Source of the DNA: Paucilactobacillus wasatchensis
GTDB lineage: Bacteria; Bacillota; Bacilli; Lactobacillales; Lactobacillaceae
NCBI RefSeq assembly: GCF_000876205.1
Contig: NZ_AWTT01000011.1
Location: 1 to 43,135 of the forward strand
Direction of reading: 5' to 3'
Length of the DNA: 43,135 bases
Part shown: piece by piece, positions 8,102 through 15,658 of the stretch
How positions within the stretch are numbered: position 1 is the stretch's first letter
Layout: every line of letters starts with the position of its first letter
The notes under the pieces: model-generated
What the model was told of the DNA's origin: nothing
The model's database searches: none
The model's input: the letters and a program-made list of their open reading frames with translations, nothing else
Program-made: the position numbers and the translations under genes

Positions 8102-9064
8102 ATGATAACTAAACAACTCACACCACAGCAAATAATAAATCAAACTAGCCTTGTTGGTCGTTGGACGATCAAATCTGTTCACCAGACCGACACGCTTTAC
8201 TCAACTAATCTTGGGTCCACCATTAAATTCAATCTCGTAAATAGCACTCAGTTAGGTGTCGACTTTTTCAATAATGGCAATCCATTTGGTCCTAGTCAAA
8301 CCATTGCAGTTCGCATTGACCAACAACAGTGGCAACGATTTATGACCAACCAGATGCCTGCAATAATCAACTTGTCAAGAGACCGCCATACCATTGAATT
8401 AATGCTGGTTGGTAACAGCGATCTCGACGGTGTTTGGACTGAAAAGCAAGGTTTTGCCCTAAAATCATTTGCGATAGACCAATCAGCCACTATCACACCA
8501 ACACCACTTGCTCGGCCCGTAACCTTTATTGGTGATTCAATTACATCAGGCTGTTGGATTAATGGCCACCACGCATCTTTTGACTATGCGGCTGAAGCTA
8601 ATTATGTTTCAATTTGCGCCGATCAATTAAACCTGGATGCTGGTCGTATTTCATACTCGGCTGCTGGAATTTTAAAGCCTGGGACTGGGGGTGTGCCCAA
8701 CGCCTTTGATTTTCTCGATCACATTGATGCCACATCGCCGTGGCAACCCCCGGCCACCGCGGCCATAGTCATCAACATTGGCGTCAACGACCGCCGCTTT
8801 GACCGTTCAGTATTTGCCCAAGCATTACCAGCATTCATTCAACAGGTTAACCAATTGTTTTTTGCTGCGCCGATCAAATTAATGATTCCATTTAGCCAAA
8901 CGTTTGCTCCTATTTTTCGCACCACGGCAACTAAATTTAACAACATTCAACTTATCGAAACCAAAAATTGGCACTTATCTTACACGGACGGCCTCCATCC
9001 TGATGCCAAAGGTTCTCAAATTGCGGGTAATGAATTGGCCCGGGTCCTACGAACATTAACATAA
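8102..9064 (+). CDS. SGNH/GDSL hydrolase with N-terminal beta-sandwich (CE2-like esterase)
   Basis: Esterase/lipase-type hydrolase of 320 residues with no signal peptide, so cytoplasmic. Residues 1-130 look like a beta-rich accessory domain. The catalytic domain follows with block I IGDSITSG (Ser146), block III INIGVNDRR (Asn229) and block V DGLHPDAKG (Asp296, His299). The two-domain layout resembles carbohydrate esterase family 2 deacetylases acting on acetylated sugars, an inference from layout only. Start: GAGGGG with a suitable spacer. The gene is followed by a separately promoted tyrosine phosphatase. Confidence 0.8.
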   Translation: MITKQLTPQQIINQTSLVGRWTIKSVHQTDTLYSTNLGSTIKFNLVNSTQLGVDFFNNGNPFGPSQTIAVRIDQQQWQRFMTNQMPAIINLSRDRHTIELMLVGNSDLDGVWTEKQGFALKSFAIDQSATITPTPLARPVTFIGDSITSGCWINGHHASFDYAAEANYVSICADQLNLDAGRISYSAAGILKPGTGGVPNAFDFLDHIDATSPWQPPATAAIVINIGVNDRRFDRSVFAQALPAFIQQVNQLFFAAPIKLMIPFSQTFAPIFRTTATKFNNIQLIETKNWHLSYTDGLHPDAKGSQIAGNELARVLRTLT

Positions 9065-9077
9065 CTCAAACCAAAGA

Positions 9078-9107
9078 TTGTCTTTTTAGCTTCAGACACG
9101 GTACAAT
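9078..9107 (+). promoter_or_regulatory. Candidate sigma-A promoter of the tyrosine phosphatase
   Basis: TTGTCT, 18 bp, TACAAT, about 40 bp upstream of the ATG at 9147. Confidence 0.5.
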
Positions 9108-9146
9108 TACGAATGGATAATAAAAAATATTGATGAGGGATAAAAT

Positions 9147-9935
9147 ATGAAATACGAACGGCTACTACCGATTCAACATGGCAATAATTTTCGCGATCTT
9201 GGTGGCTACACGACCACTGATGGACACACCATCAAATGGGGGCGCTTAATTCGGTCGGGACACTTAAATTCACTCGACCAGCACGATTTAGATGTACTTG
9301 CACAATTTAACGTAAAACTCGATCTTGATTTTCGAGCTCCTGATGAAATTTCAGCACGTCCAGATAAAATTCCAACTGGTGCAGCCTACACTGCTTTACC
9401 GGTTTTTCAAACTGACGAAACAGATGCTTCACACAGTCAAGAACAAATTATGGCTGATTATTCGGACCGACCAGATGCCGGCTATAAGCATATGTTGGAC
9501 GTATACCGCGATATGGTCACTACCAAACAAGCTAAAGAATCCTATCAAACATTTTTCAGTCAGCTTCTGAGTAATGACGATCACAGTGCTGCACTGTTTC
9601 ACTGTACTGCCGGTAAAGACCGTACTGGGATGGGCGCTGTCTTCTTGTTGAGCGCGCTCAACGTTGACCGACCAACAATTGTGCGCGATTATTTACTGAC
9701 CAATTCAGTCACAAGGGACTTTGTCGCCGCCAATATTGCCAAAATTAAAGCGGCTGGTTTGCCGGATGCATTTGCCCAAAATACATTCGCGCTCTCTACG
9801 GTCTCACCAGACTATGTCAACACAGCTCTACAAGAAATTGACAGCCAGTATGGCGATGTTAAAAACTACTTGCAGCAGTATTTAGCTGTTTCTGAATCAC
9901 AAATGAAGGATTTACAAAAACTGTATTTAGATTAA
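9147..9935 (+). CDS. Tyrosine-protein phosphatase (Y_phosphatase3 type)
   Basis: Protein-tyrosine/serine phosphatase or phosphoinositide-phosphatase-like enzyme, 262 residues. The P-loop FHCTAGKDRTG carries the nucleophile Cys153 and Arg159. The N-terminal NFRDLGGY motif is the usual start of this family (LipA/IphP-like). No signal peptide, so cytoplasmic. Start: GAGGG with a 7-nt spacer. It has its own promoter and shares a bidirectional terminator with the convergent sulfoquinovose operon. The substrate is unknown. Confidence 0.88.
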   Translation: MKYERLLPIQHGNNFRDLGGYTTTDGHTIKWGRLIRSGHLNSLDQHDLDVLAQFNVKLDLDFRAPDEISARPDKIPTGAAYTALPVFQTDETDASHSQEQIMADYSDRPDAGYKHMLDVYRDMVTTKQAKESYQTFFSQLLSNDDHSAALFHCTAGKDRTGMGAVFLLSALNVDRPTIVRDYLLTNSVTRDFVAANIAKIKAAGLPDAFAQNTFALSTVSPDYVNTALQEIDSQYGDVKNYLQQYLAVSESQMKDLQKLYLD

Positions 9936-9947
9936 ATTTAACCATTT

Positions 9948-9992
9948 AAAAATCGTCTCACTAGGCAGCTACCTAATGAGACGATTTTTTTC
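9948..9992. terminator. Bidirectional terminator
   Basis: AAAAATCGTCTCA / TGAGACGATTTTT, a 13-bp stem with an inner TAGG/CCTA pairing, ends in T-tracts in both directions. It closes both the phosphatase gene (+) and the sulfoquinovose operon (-). Confidence 0.9.
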
Positions 9993-9994
9993 TA

Positions 9995-11323
9995 TCAATA
10001 TGTTGTACTGGGTAAATCTAGCATTTGCGCCAATTTTTCAAGTTGACTCACATAGTCACCATATACAAGTGCAAAGTGTGATTCGTAGCCATTAGCCACA
10101 AATTGGTCCATCAATTCGTTGACCGGTTGCTGCATTTCTATTCTACCAGAAACACCATTAAACTGGGCTGGTGTATCTTTCACGGTTCCTTTTGTAATCA
10201 CAAAGCGGTAGCCATCTGCATCATAATGCACTCGCAAAATAGTCACTAGTCCTGGCTTCAATACCATTTGTGGACTGACAGGCATCTTACGATTGGGATG
10301 GACACTGGCCTCCACACCATACTTAGGATTAGCAAGTGAATACGCACCATAATCATGCCACATTGTGATCGTATTATCGCCTTCATCCAAACTGGAAACA
10401 TCCCCTAAGAAGGTTGCATCTTGTTGCGGCGTCATTTGCTGCAAAATATACATCGAAAGCGCACCATGAATATCACATTCCATCGCCGTTGGTAGTTTTT
10501 GGTCACCTAATTGGGTCCATACCGACCCCGGTGCACTATGATATTTATCAAAGAAATCAGGCCAGCAGCGGGAAGCTAGCGCGCCCCAATTATCACGTTG
10601 TGCCCATTGATGCATCAATGTCACATATTTAACGAACCGGATTGTTTCATCTTGTTTGACGTTCAAGTTGTTGTAGTGCTGGCTGGCATAGTCCAATTGG
10701 GTTTGATATTCTTGTGGCTGCAACGCCTCTGCTTGAGCAAAGGCTTCGTCGATTTCATAATGTTTTAAGTGCACCCCAAAATTAGCCTGTAGCTGATCGG
10801 CATCAGCGTCTGAAAAGAAAAATCCTGGTGGAAATGTACCAACTACACCGATATTGAGATGGGCTAAGTCGTCCTTAACTTTAACCGATTGCACAAAATC
10901 TGCGATGACTTGCTGTACCGCCTCTTCATCTGGATTGCCATAAATATGCTGAAATTGGTGCTTTTGGCTGGCTAAATAGTTACCACTGCTCATTAGTCCA
11001 GTTAACGCATTTAAATGAAGCCAACCGTGAATACTGGGCTCGCGCGGGGCTAGTAACAAGATTGGTGTCGTCGGATATGATCGCTGCACTAATTGAATGA
11101 ATTCGGCATCTGTAAACGTGGTGTTTTGAAAAATAATTCCGGCAATGTCATTTTCTTGGATTGTACTTAAAAAGCTTGCTAGTTCTTGTGGGTCGCCTAA
11201 GGCTTCTTGAGGAGCAATTACATCATATTCAACTATCTGTTTTTTAGTAGCGGCCATAATTTTAGTGGCAAATTCAGCGTCAAACTTACGCCGCACCACT
11301 GGTAAATATAAGATTTTACTCAT
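9995..11323 (-). CDS. sftI: L-fucose/L-arabinose isomerase-like protein, predicted sulfoquinovose isomerase
   Basis: 442 residues, last gene of the operon. The fold pattern (N-terminal AAGIIFQNTTF-like segment, GVVGTFPPGFFFSDAD, C-terminal DIHGALSMYILQQMT and LGDVSSLDEGDNTITMWHDYGAYSLA) is that of the L-fucose/L-arabinose isomerase superfamily. Glu282-type (MECDIHGA), Asp and His residues suit a divalent metal site. In sulfo-transaldolase clusters the step sulfoquinovose to 6-deoxy-6-sulfofructose is assigned to an isomerase of this kind. No YihS-type isomerase is present, so this is the only candidate here. Start: GGAAGGAG with a 9-nt spacer. It begins two bases after the DUF4867 stop. The specific substrate is inferred from context. 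Confidence 0.75.
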   Translation of the reverse strand: MSKILYLPVVRRKFDAEFATKIMAATKKQIVEYDVIAPQEALGDPQELASFLSTIQENDIAGIIFQNTTFTDAEFIQLVQRSYPTTPILLLAPREPSIHGWLHLNALTGLMSSGNYLASQKHQFQHIYGNPDEEAVQQVIADFVQSVKVKDDLAHLNIGVVGTFPPGFFFSDADADQLQANFGVHLKHYEIDEAFAQAEALQPQEYQTQLDYASQHYNNLNVKQDETIRFVKYVTLMHQWAQRDNWGALASRCWPDFFDKYHSAPGSVWTQLGDQKLPTAMECDIHGALSMYILQQMTPQQDATFLGDVSSLDEGDNTITMWHDYGAYSLANPKYGVEASVHPNRKMPVSPQMVLKPGLVTILRVHYDADGYRFVITKGTVKDTPAQFNGVSGRIEMQQPVNELMDQFVANGYESHFALVYGDYVSQLEKLAQMLDLPSTTY

Positions 11324-11324
11324 G

Positions 11325-12011
11325 TCATCGTACTCCTTCCGCGATATAGTTTAGTGGTTTAACTGCTAAATTTTTCCCGATTAAACCAACATAGGCATCT
11401 TGTTGGACCATGCGTTGATTTTCCTGATGAGTTAATAACCACTTATTATGCTGAAACAATAAATCAGATGACTTACGAGCTGTTGTCAGTGGTGTATTGG
11501 TTTGATCCACTAATATCACTAAACACTTGAAACCAGCTTGCCATACGCGACAAGGGGCAAAATGCATTGTCGTTGAATATATTTCAATTGCCGTTCCCTG
11601 TGGTACAAAGAAAGCTTGTGTCTGATTGGTATTAAGTTGATTATCATGCAATTGATTCCGGTGAGCTAAAAATAGAACCAAATCCGTCCCAGCTAAATTA
11701 ATTTCAGAACAATTATGAAATTCCAAAGCATTAATTTGACTACTATTGCCGTTGCAATAACCAATCTCAATTGCTTGTTCGCCATACCATTCTCGTGCAA
11801 CCACCTGCCGTTGTTCATCAGCTAAAAAGGCCTGATCATCGCGGACATATTTATTATTGCTACTTGGAATGTCTGTCGCTGCTAGCTGTTGCGCTAGTTT
11901 ATCTTGATACGGTAATGAAATGATTTGGCCAAACTGAGCAAATGCATCATCAGCCACCGATTTGATTTTTAAATGTTGATTTTGTTCTTGTAATTGGCTT
12001 AATGTTCTCAT
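11325..12011 (-). CDS. DUF4867 family protein (cupin-like), sulfoquinovose operon
   Basis: 228-residue cytoplasmic protein of the DUF4867 family, function not established. The core (LEFHNCSEINLAGTDLVLFLAH, VPQGTAIEIYSTTMHFAPCRV, GFKCLVILVD) looks like a beta-barrel of cupin type with candidate metal ligands His and Glu in LEFHNCSE and His in TMHFAP. As I recall, DUF4867 genes recur in Firmicutes sulfoquinovose transaldolase clusters, which supports the operon call. Possible roles are a mutarotase or epimerase-like helper acting on sulfosugars. It lies between the transaldolase and isomerase genes with near-zero gaps. Start: AGGTG then 5 nt to ATG. Confidence 0.75.
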   Translation of the reverse strand: MRTLSQLQEQNQHLKIKSVADDAFAQFGQIISLPYQDKLAQQLAATDIPSSNNKYVRDDQAFLADEQRQVVAREWYGEQAIEIGYCNGNSSQINALEFHNCSEINLAGTDLVLFLAHRNQLHDNQLNTNQTQAFFVPQGTAIEIYSTTMHFAPCRVWQAGFKCLVILVDQTNTPLTTARKSSDLLFQHNKWLLTHQENQRMVQQDAYVGLIGKNLAVKPLNYIAEGVR

Positions 12012-12019
12012 TTAATCAC

Positions 12020-12685
12020 CTACTCAGTCTTTGTATTGTCCCATGCAGCTTGAAAAGTCTTTAATCCTAAATCTGTGTACGGATTGTTGAAACTGGTCTC
12101 GTAAACAGACAAAGCACATGTCACAATGTCAGCGCCATAAATTGCTGCGGTCTCAAGCTGTTTGGCAGTTCTAATCGCCGCAACAATCACTTCAGTCTTG
12201 AAATGATAATGTGCATAAATGTCTATAATGTCTTGAACGTACTTTAGCCCATCGTCACCGTAGTCTTCTTTCCAACCCACGAACGGTGAGACATACTTGG
12301 CGCCTACTTTACCGGCCATTAACGCCTGTGCAGGTGAAAATACTAACGTTAAATTAGTCCGAATACCCTGCTGTTCCAACTGACGAGCAGCAATAATTCC
12401 TTGTTGGTTAGTCGGAATTTTGATCACAAAATTAGGTGATATTTGGCTAATAGTTTGGGCCATCGAAACCATTTTTGCAGCACTTTCAAGATGTGGATTA
12501 ATTTCCACCGATACTGGAAAATCAGGCTTGTCTGCCACATATGCTGCAATGTCTGCTAAACATGTTTTAAATGGTTTGCCGCTATTCATGATATGTTTTG
12601 GATTCGTGGTAACGCCGTCAAATCCATATTGCTCATAGGCCACCTTAATCTCATCTAACTTGGCGCTATCTAAAAAATATTTCAT
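12020..12685 (-). CDS. sftA: Short transaldolase, predicted 6-deoxy-6-sulfofructose transaldolase
   Basis: 221-residue class I aldolase/transaldolase of the short fructose-6-phosphate aldolase / TAL-C type. Schiff-base lysine Lys89 in NFVIKIPTN. The early motifs FLDSAKLDEI and DGVTTNP (residues 5-29) and the late SPFVGW and CALSVYET blocks fit the fold. In the sulfo-TAL pathway this enzyme cleaves 6-deoxy-6-sulfofructose and passes the dihydroxyacetone unit to glyceraldehyde 3-phosphate, giving fructose 6-phosphate and 3-sulfolactaldehyde. By sequence alone it could be an ordinary transaldolase. The neighbouring sulfoquinovosidase makes the sulfosugar role likely. Start: AAGGA with a 6-nt spacer. 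Confidence 0.85.
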   Translation of the reverse strand: MKYFLDSAKLDEIKVAYEQYGFDGVTTNPKHIMNSGKPFKTCLADIAAYVADKPDFPVSVEINPHLESAAKMVSMAQTISQISPNFVIKIPTNQQGIIAARQLEQQGIRTNLTLVFSPAQALMAGKVGAKYVSPFVGWKEDYGDDGLKYVQDIIDIYAHYHFKTEVIVAAIRTAKQLETAAIYGADIVTCALSVYETSFNNPYTDLGLKTFQAAWDNTKTE

Positions 12686-12700
12686 TTTAATTCCTTCTTC

Positions 12701-14125
12701 CTAATTATTCTCCAGGACCGGCTGTGGTTGTGGTTCACGCGCTCGCCGTTGTAACAGTTCATGCATAATCTTGCTGTAACGATTTTCAGTTAACGGATAG
12801 AGCCAGTACATTAATCCAATCGTCGCAATTGCCAACACAGCTGAGTAGATAAACATTAATCCCCGAATTCCAAGAATTGCGGTTGCTGTCTGTGTTTGAT
12901 TAGGAACATAGCCAACTAATGACAATACAATGCCCGGAATAAAGCCGGCCAGTGCTTGAGATAATTTACGGAAATAAGTGAAAAACGAATAAACCAATCC
13001 CTCTGAGCGGATTCCGGTTTTCCATTCGCCATACTCAACACAATCAGACACTAACGCCCAGTTAAGGGCACTGGTGAATCCATTGCCCAAGTAAGCTACA
13101 CTTGTTAATAACACCAGTAAGAATGTATTGCTAGCAAAGAAGAAACCGGCAATATCTGCCACCGCCCAAATGAGACAGCCTAGTATGTAAACATTTTTCT
13201 TATCAAATTTACGCGTTAACATTGGTGTCAAAAAGACGGAGACAAACACCATGCCAATACTAAAGAAGCCAAGTAGCGACACTGCGGTAGTATTTTTAAG
13301 CACATACTGACAGTAGTAAACCTGCACTGCCAGCTTCAAGTTAAATGCTGAAAAAGTAAACAAATTAACCAAGCTAACAGTCCACAGTGATTTATTTTTT
13401 AGTAATGCTTTGTATGCATGTTTAATTTCTTTTCGGTCAACTTTTTCTTTAACTGGTACCTGATACACTTCTTTGATGCTGGCATAGGAGTACCATTGGC
13501 ACAACACGCCGACAACTGCGAAGATCAACACTGCCACCGTGTAACCAATTTTTTCATTGGGCAATGACGTCACAATCGGCATAAAACCAATTGTAGCAAT
13601 CATTAGGCCTAAGTTAGAACCAGCTTGACGATATGACGCCAGTTCAGAATGCTCCTGACTGTTTTTGGTCATTGTTGGGATCATGGAACCAAACGGAATG
13701 TTGGAAATACTGTAACAGGTGCCAAATAGCATATAAGCAATGTAGGCCCAAACTAACTGACCGGTCACTGAAAAACTAGGCATAGTAAAGTTTGCAATCA
13801 GTAACAACGCTAACGGAATGGCGGACCATAAAATAAATGGTCGAAACTTACCGCGTTTACCAATATTAGTTCGATTATCAATCCAAGTTCCAACACTGAT
13901 ATCCATGAAGGCGTCCCAAATTTTAGCCACCAGGAAAATAGTTCCCGCAGCTGCAGCTGGTAATTTTAACTGATCGGTAAAGTACTTCAGTAGATACAGT
14001 TGCCCCATATCAAACAAAAAGTTATTACCGACATCGCCCATCGCATAGGCAATTTTGTTTTTTAATGTAACGGTCTTTGGCGCAATATCATTTTGCGCGA
14101 CGGCCGGCTCGATTTGTTTTTGCAT
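12701..14125 (-). CDS. sftT: GPH-family MFS transporter, predicted sulfoquinovose/glycoside importer
   Basis: Integral membrane sugar:cation symporter of the glycoside-pentoside-hexuronide family, 474 residues with about 12 hydrophobic segments. Family signs are the N-terminal KNKIAYAMGDVGNNF and the loop WDAFMDISVGTWIDNR...GKRGKFRPFILW. Relatives YihO/YihP flank yihQ in E. coli and are thought to import sulfoquinovose glycosides. A longer frame begins at 14143, but its first codons contain the ribosome binding site AAAGGAGG. The ATG at 14125 has a 7-nt spacer. It lies 28 bp after the aldehyde dehydrogenase gene in the same operon. Confidence 0.85.
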   Translation of the reverse strand: MQKQIEPAVAQNDIAPKTVTLKNKIAYAMGDVGNNFLFDMGQLYLLKYFTDQLKLPAAAAGTIFLVAKIWDAFMDISVGTWIDNRTNIGKRGKFRPFILWSAIPLALLLIANFTMPSFSVTGQLVWAYIAYMLFGTCYSISNIPFGSMIPTMTKNSQEHSELASYRQAGSNLGLMIATIGFMPIVTSLPNEKIGYTVAVLIFAVVGVLCQWYSYASIKEVYQVPVKEKVDRKEIKHAYKALLKNKSLWTVSLVNLFTFSAFNLKLAVQVYYCQYVLKNTTAVSLLGFFSIGMVFVSVFLTPMLTRKFDKKNVYILGCLIWAVADIAGFFFASNTFLLVLLTSVAYLGNGFTSALNWALVSDCVEYGEWKTGIRSEGLVYSFFTYFRKLSQALAGFIPGIVLSLVGYVPNQTQTATAILGIRGLMFIYSAVLAIATIGLMYWLYPLTENRYSKIMHELLQRRAREPQPQPVLENN

Positions 14126-14153
14126 AATGGTTCCTCCTTTCATTTGCCCGGGG

Positions 14154-15524
14154 TTAACCTAGCGCAATCATTTTTTGATTAGCAAATTCATACAATGCTA
14201 AATCACTCATTTCACGACCATAACCTGAATTTTTGACACCACCAAATGGTAATTCGGGATAGCCGTTCGATGGTTGGTTAATAAAGACTTGCCCAGTTTC
14301 TAATTGTTTGGCGATCATTTGTGCCTGCTCAATTGAACCAGCATAAACTGCACCAGCTAAACCATATTGTGACCGATTGGCCAATTTAATTGCTGCGTCA
14401 GTACTCTCCACCACATGCAGTTGACCAACTGGTCCAAACAATTCTTCATCAAAAATTGGGTTAGCTTCATCAATGTTGGTTAGTAGCACCGGGCTAAAGA
14501 AGTTGCCTGCTTTTGAATCATCAATCCCGCCATGAACCAATTCCTTAGCGCCGTGTTGAATTGCAAGATTTACTTGTTTTTGCAGGGTTGTTTGAATTGA
14601 TTTAGATGCTAACGGTGCCAGGGTTGTTGTTTCAGCCATTGGGTCACCCATATGACGCGACTTAAATTCATTGATTAATGCTGCAGTAAATTCATCAGCA
14701 ACATCTTGATGAACAATCATCCGTTTGGCCGATGTACAAACTTGGCCACTATTGCGCAATCGTGATGTTGCCGCGTCTTTAGCAGCCTGTTTAATATCTG
14801 CACCTGGTAAAACTAAAAAGGCATCATTGCCACCCAACTCTAACGTTGTTTTAGTAATGGCCTGGGCGGCTTCACTCGCCACTACTTTGCCTGCTTTAGT
14901 AGAACCAGTTAATGCCACGCCTTGAACACGTTGATCCTTGATGATATCTGCAACTTGTTCATTGGTAACAAATAGATTTTGGAACGCACCATGTTCAATG
15001 CCGGCTTGCCAAACGGTTTGTTCAAACACTGTGGCACAACCAGCTACTATTTTGGCGTGTTTCAATAACACTGGGTTGCCAAGTAAAAAGTTAGGAGCGA
15101 ACACTCGCATTACTTGGGTATACGGAAAATTCCATGGTTCAATCGCCAGTACTATCCCAGTTGCTTCATATGTTAATTTAGCCCGCTTAGTACCCAGATA
15201 CTGATAATCTTTTGATACTAACGCTGCCGGGCCGTTATTCGCATAGTAATCAGCAATATTTGCTGCAGCATTTGCCTCTTGTAAACTCTCTTGCAATAGC
15301 TTACCCATATTTTGGGTTGCTGTTTTGGCCAACAGTTTTGCATTGGTACGAAATGCGGTTGCAATAGCATGCAACTGTTGTGCGCGTTGTTCAAATGAAC
15401 CTCTTTTCGCAGTTTCGAAATAACGGTTCGCATTTGTTAGTGCTGCTTCTACTAATTGTTGATTGTTAATGGTGAATGTTGCTTCAATCGATTCTGAATA
15501 TGGATTTAATACGTCAAATTTCAT
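14154..15524 (-). CDS. sftD: NAD(P)-dependent aldehyde dehydrogenase, predicted sulfolactaldehyde dehydrogenase
   Basis: 456-residue aldehyde dehydrogenase of the succinate-semialdehyde dehydrogenase type. Catalytic residues are visible: Asn132 (EPWNFPY), Glu229 (TLELGGND) and the nucleophile Cys263 (NSGQVCTSAKR). GSTKAG at about 207-212 is the cofactor loop. In this operon the expected substrate is 3-sulfolactaldehyde, oxidised to 3-sulfolactate, as done by GabD/SlaB-type enzymes in other sulfoglycolytic bacteria. Plain succinate semialdehyde activity is the main alternative. Start: GAAGGGAG with a suitable spacer. A 134-bp gap with a candidate operator separates it from the upstream glycosidase gene. 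Confidence 0.82.
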   Translation of the reverse strand: MKFDVLNPYSESIEATFTINNQQLVEAALTNANRYFETAKRGSFEQRAQQLHAIATAFRTNAKLLAKTATQNMGKLLQESLQEANAAANIADYYANNGPAALVSKDYQYLGTKRAKLTYEATGIVLAIEPWNFPYTQVMRVFAPNFLLGNPVLLKHAKIVAGCATVFEQTVWQAGIEHGAFQNLFVTNEQVADIIKDQRVQGVALTGSTKAGKVVASEAAQAITKTTLELGGNDAFLVLPGADIKQAAKDAATSRLRNSGQVCTSAKRMIVHQDVADEFTAALINEFKSRHMGDPMAETTTLAPLASKSIQTTLQKQVNLAIQHGAKELVHGGIDDSKAGNFFSPVLLTNIDEANPIFDEELFGPVGQLHVVESTDAAIKLANRSQYGLAGAVYAGSIEQAQMIAKQLETGQVFINQPSNGYPELPFGGVKNSGYGREMSDLALYEFANQKMIALG

Positions 15525-15573
15525 AGTTGATTACTCCCTTCGGTTAGTTAAAAAATAACTTATCTACAGTTTT

Positions 15574-15589
15574 ATCAAACGCATTTGGT
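15574..15589. promoter_or_regulatory. Candidate operator in the gap before the dehydrogenase
   Basis: ATCAAA-CGCA-TTTGGT is a 6+4+6 dyad (5 of 6 symmetric) with a CpG centre, as in LacI-family sites. It lies about 50 bp upstream of the aldehyde dehydrogenase start inside the sulfoquinovose operon. No regulator gene is adjacent, so the assignment is open. Confidence 0.3.
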
Positions 15590-15658
15590 TTCTTTATGCA
15601 CCACTTAGGAAAAACAAATGAACATTTTGGCAATATTTTGCGTTAAATTTGAATTTTA

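Noticed and set aside
9995-11323. Simple L-fucose or L-arabinose utilisation gene
   Set aside because: No kinase, fuculose or ribulose aldolase or epimerase is nearby; the operon instead has a sulfoquinovosidase and a short transaldolase.
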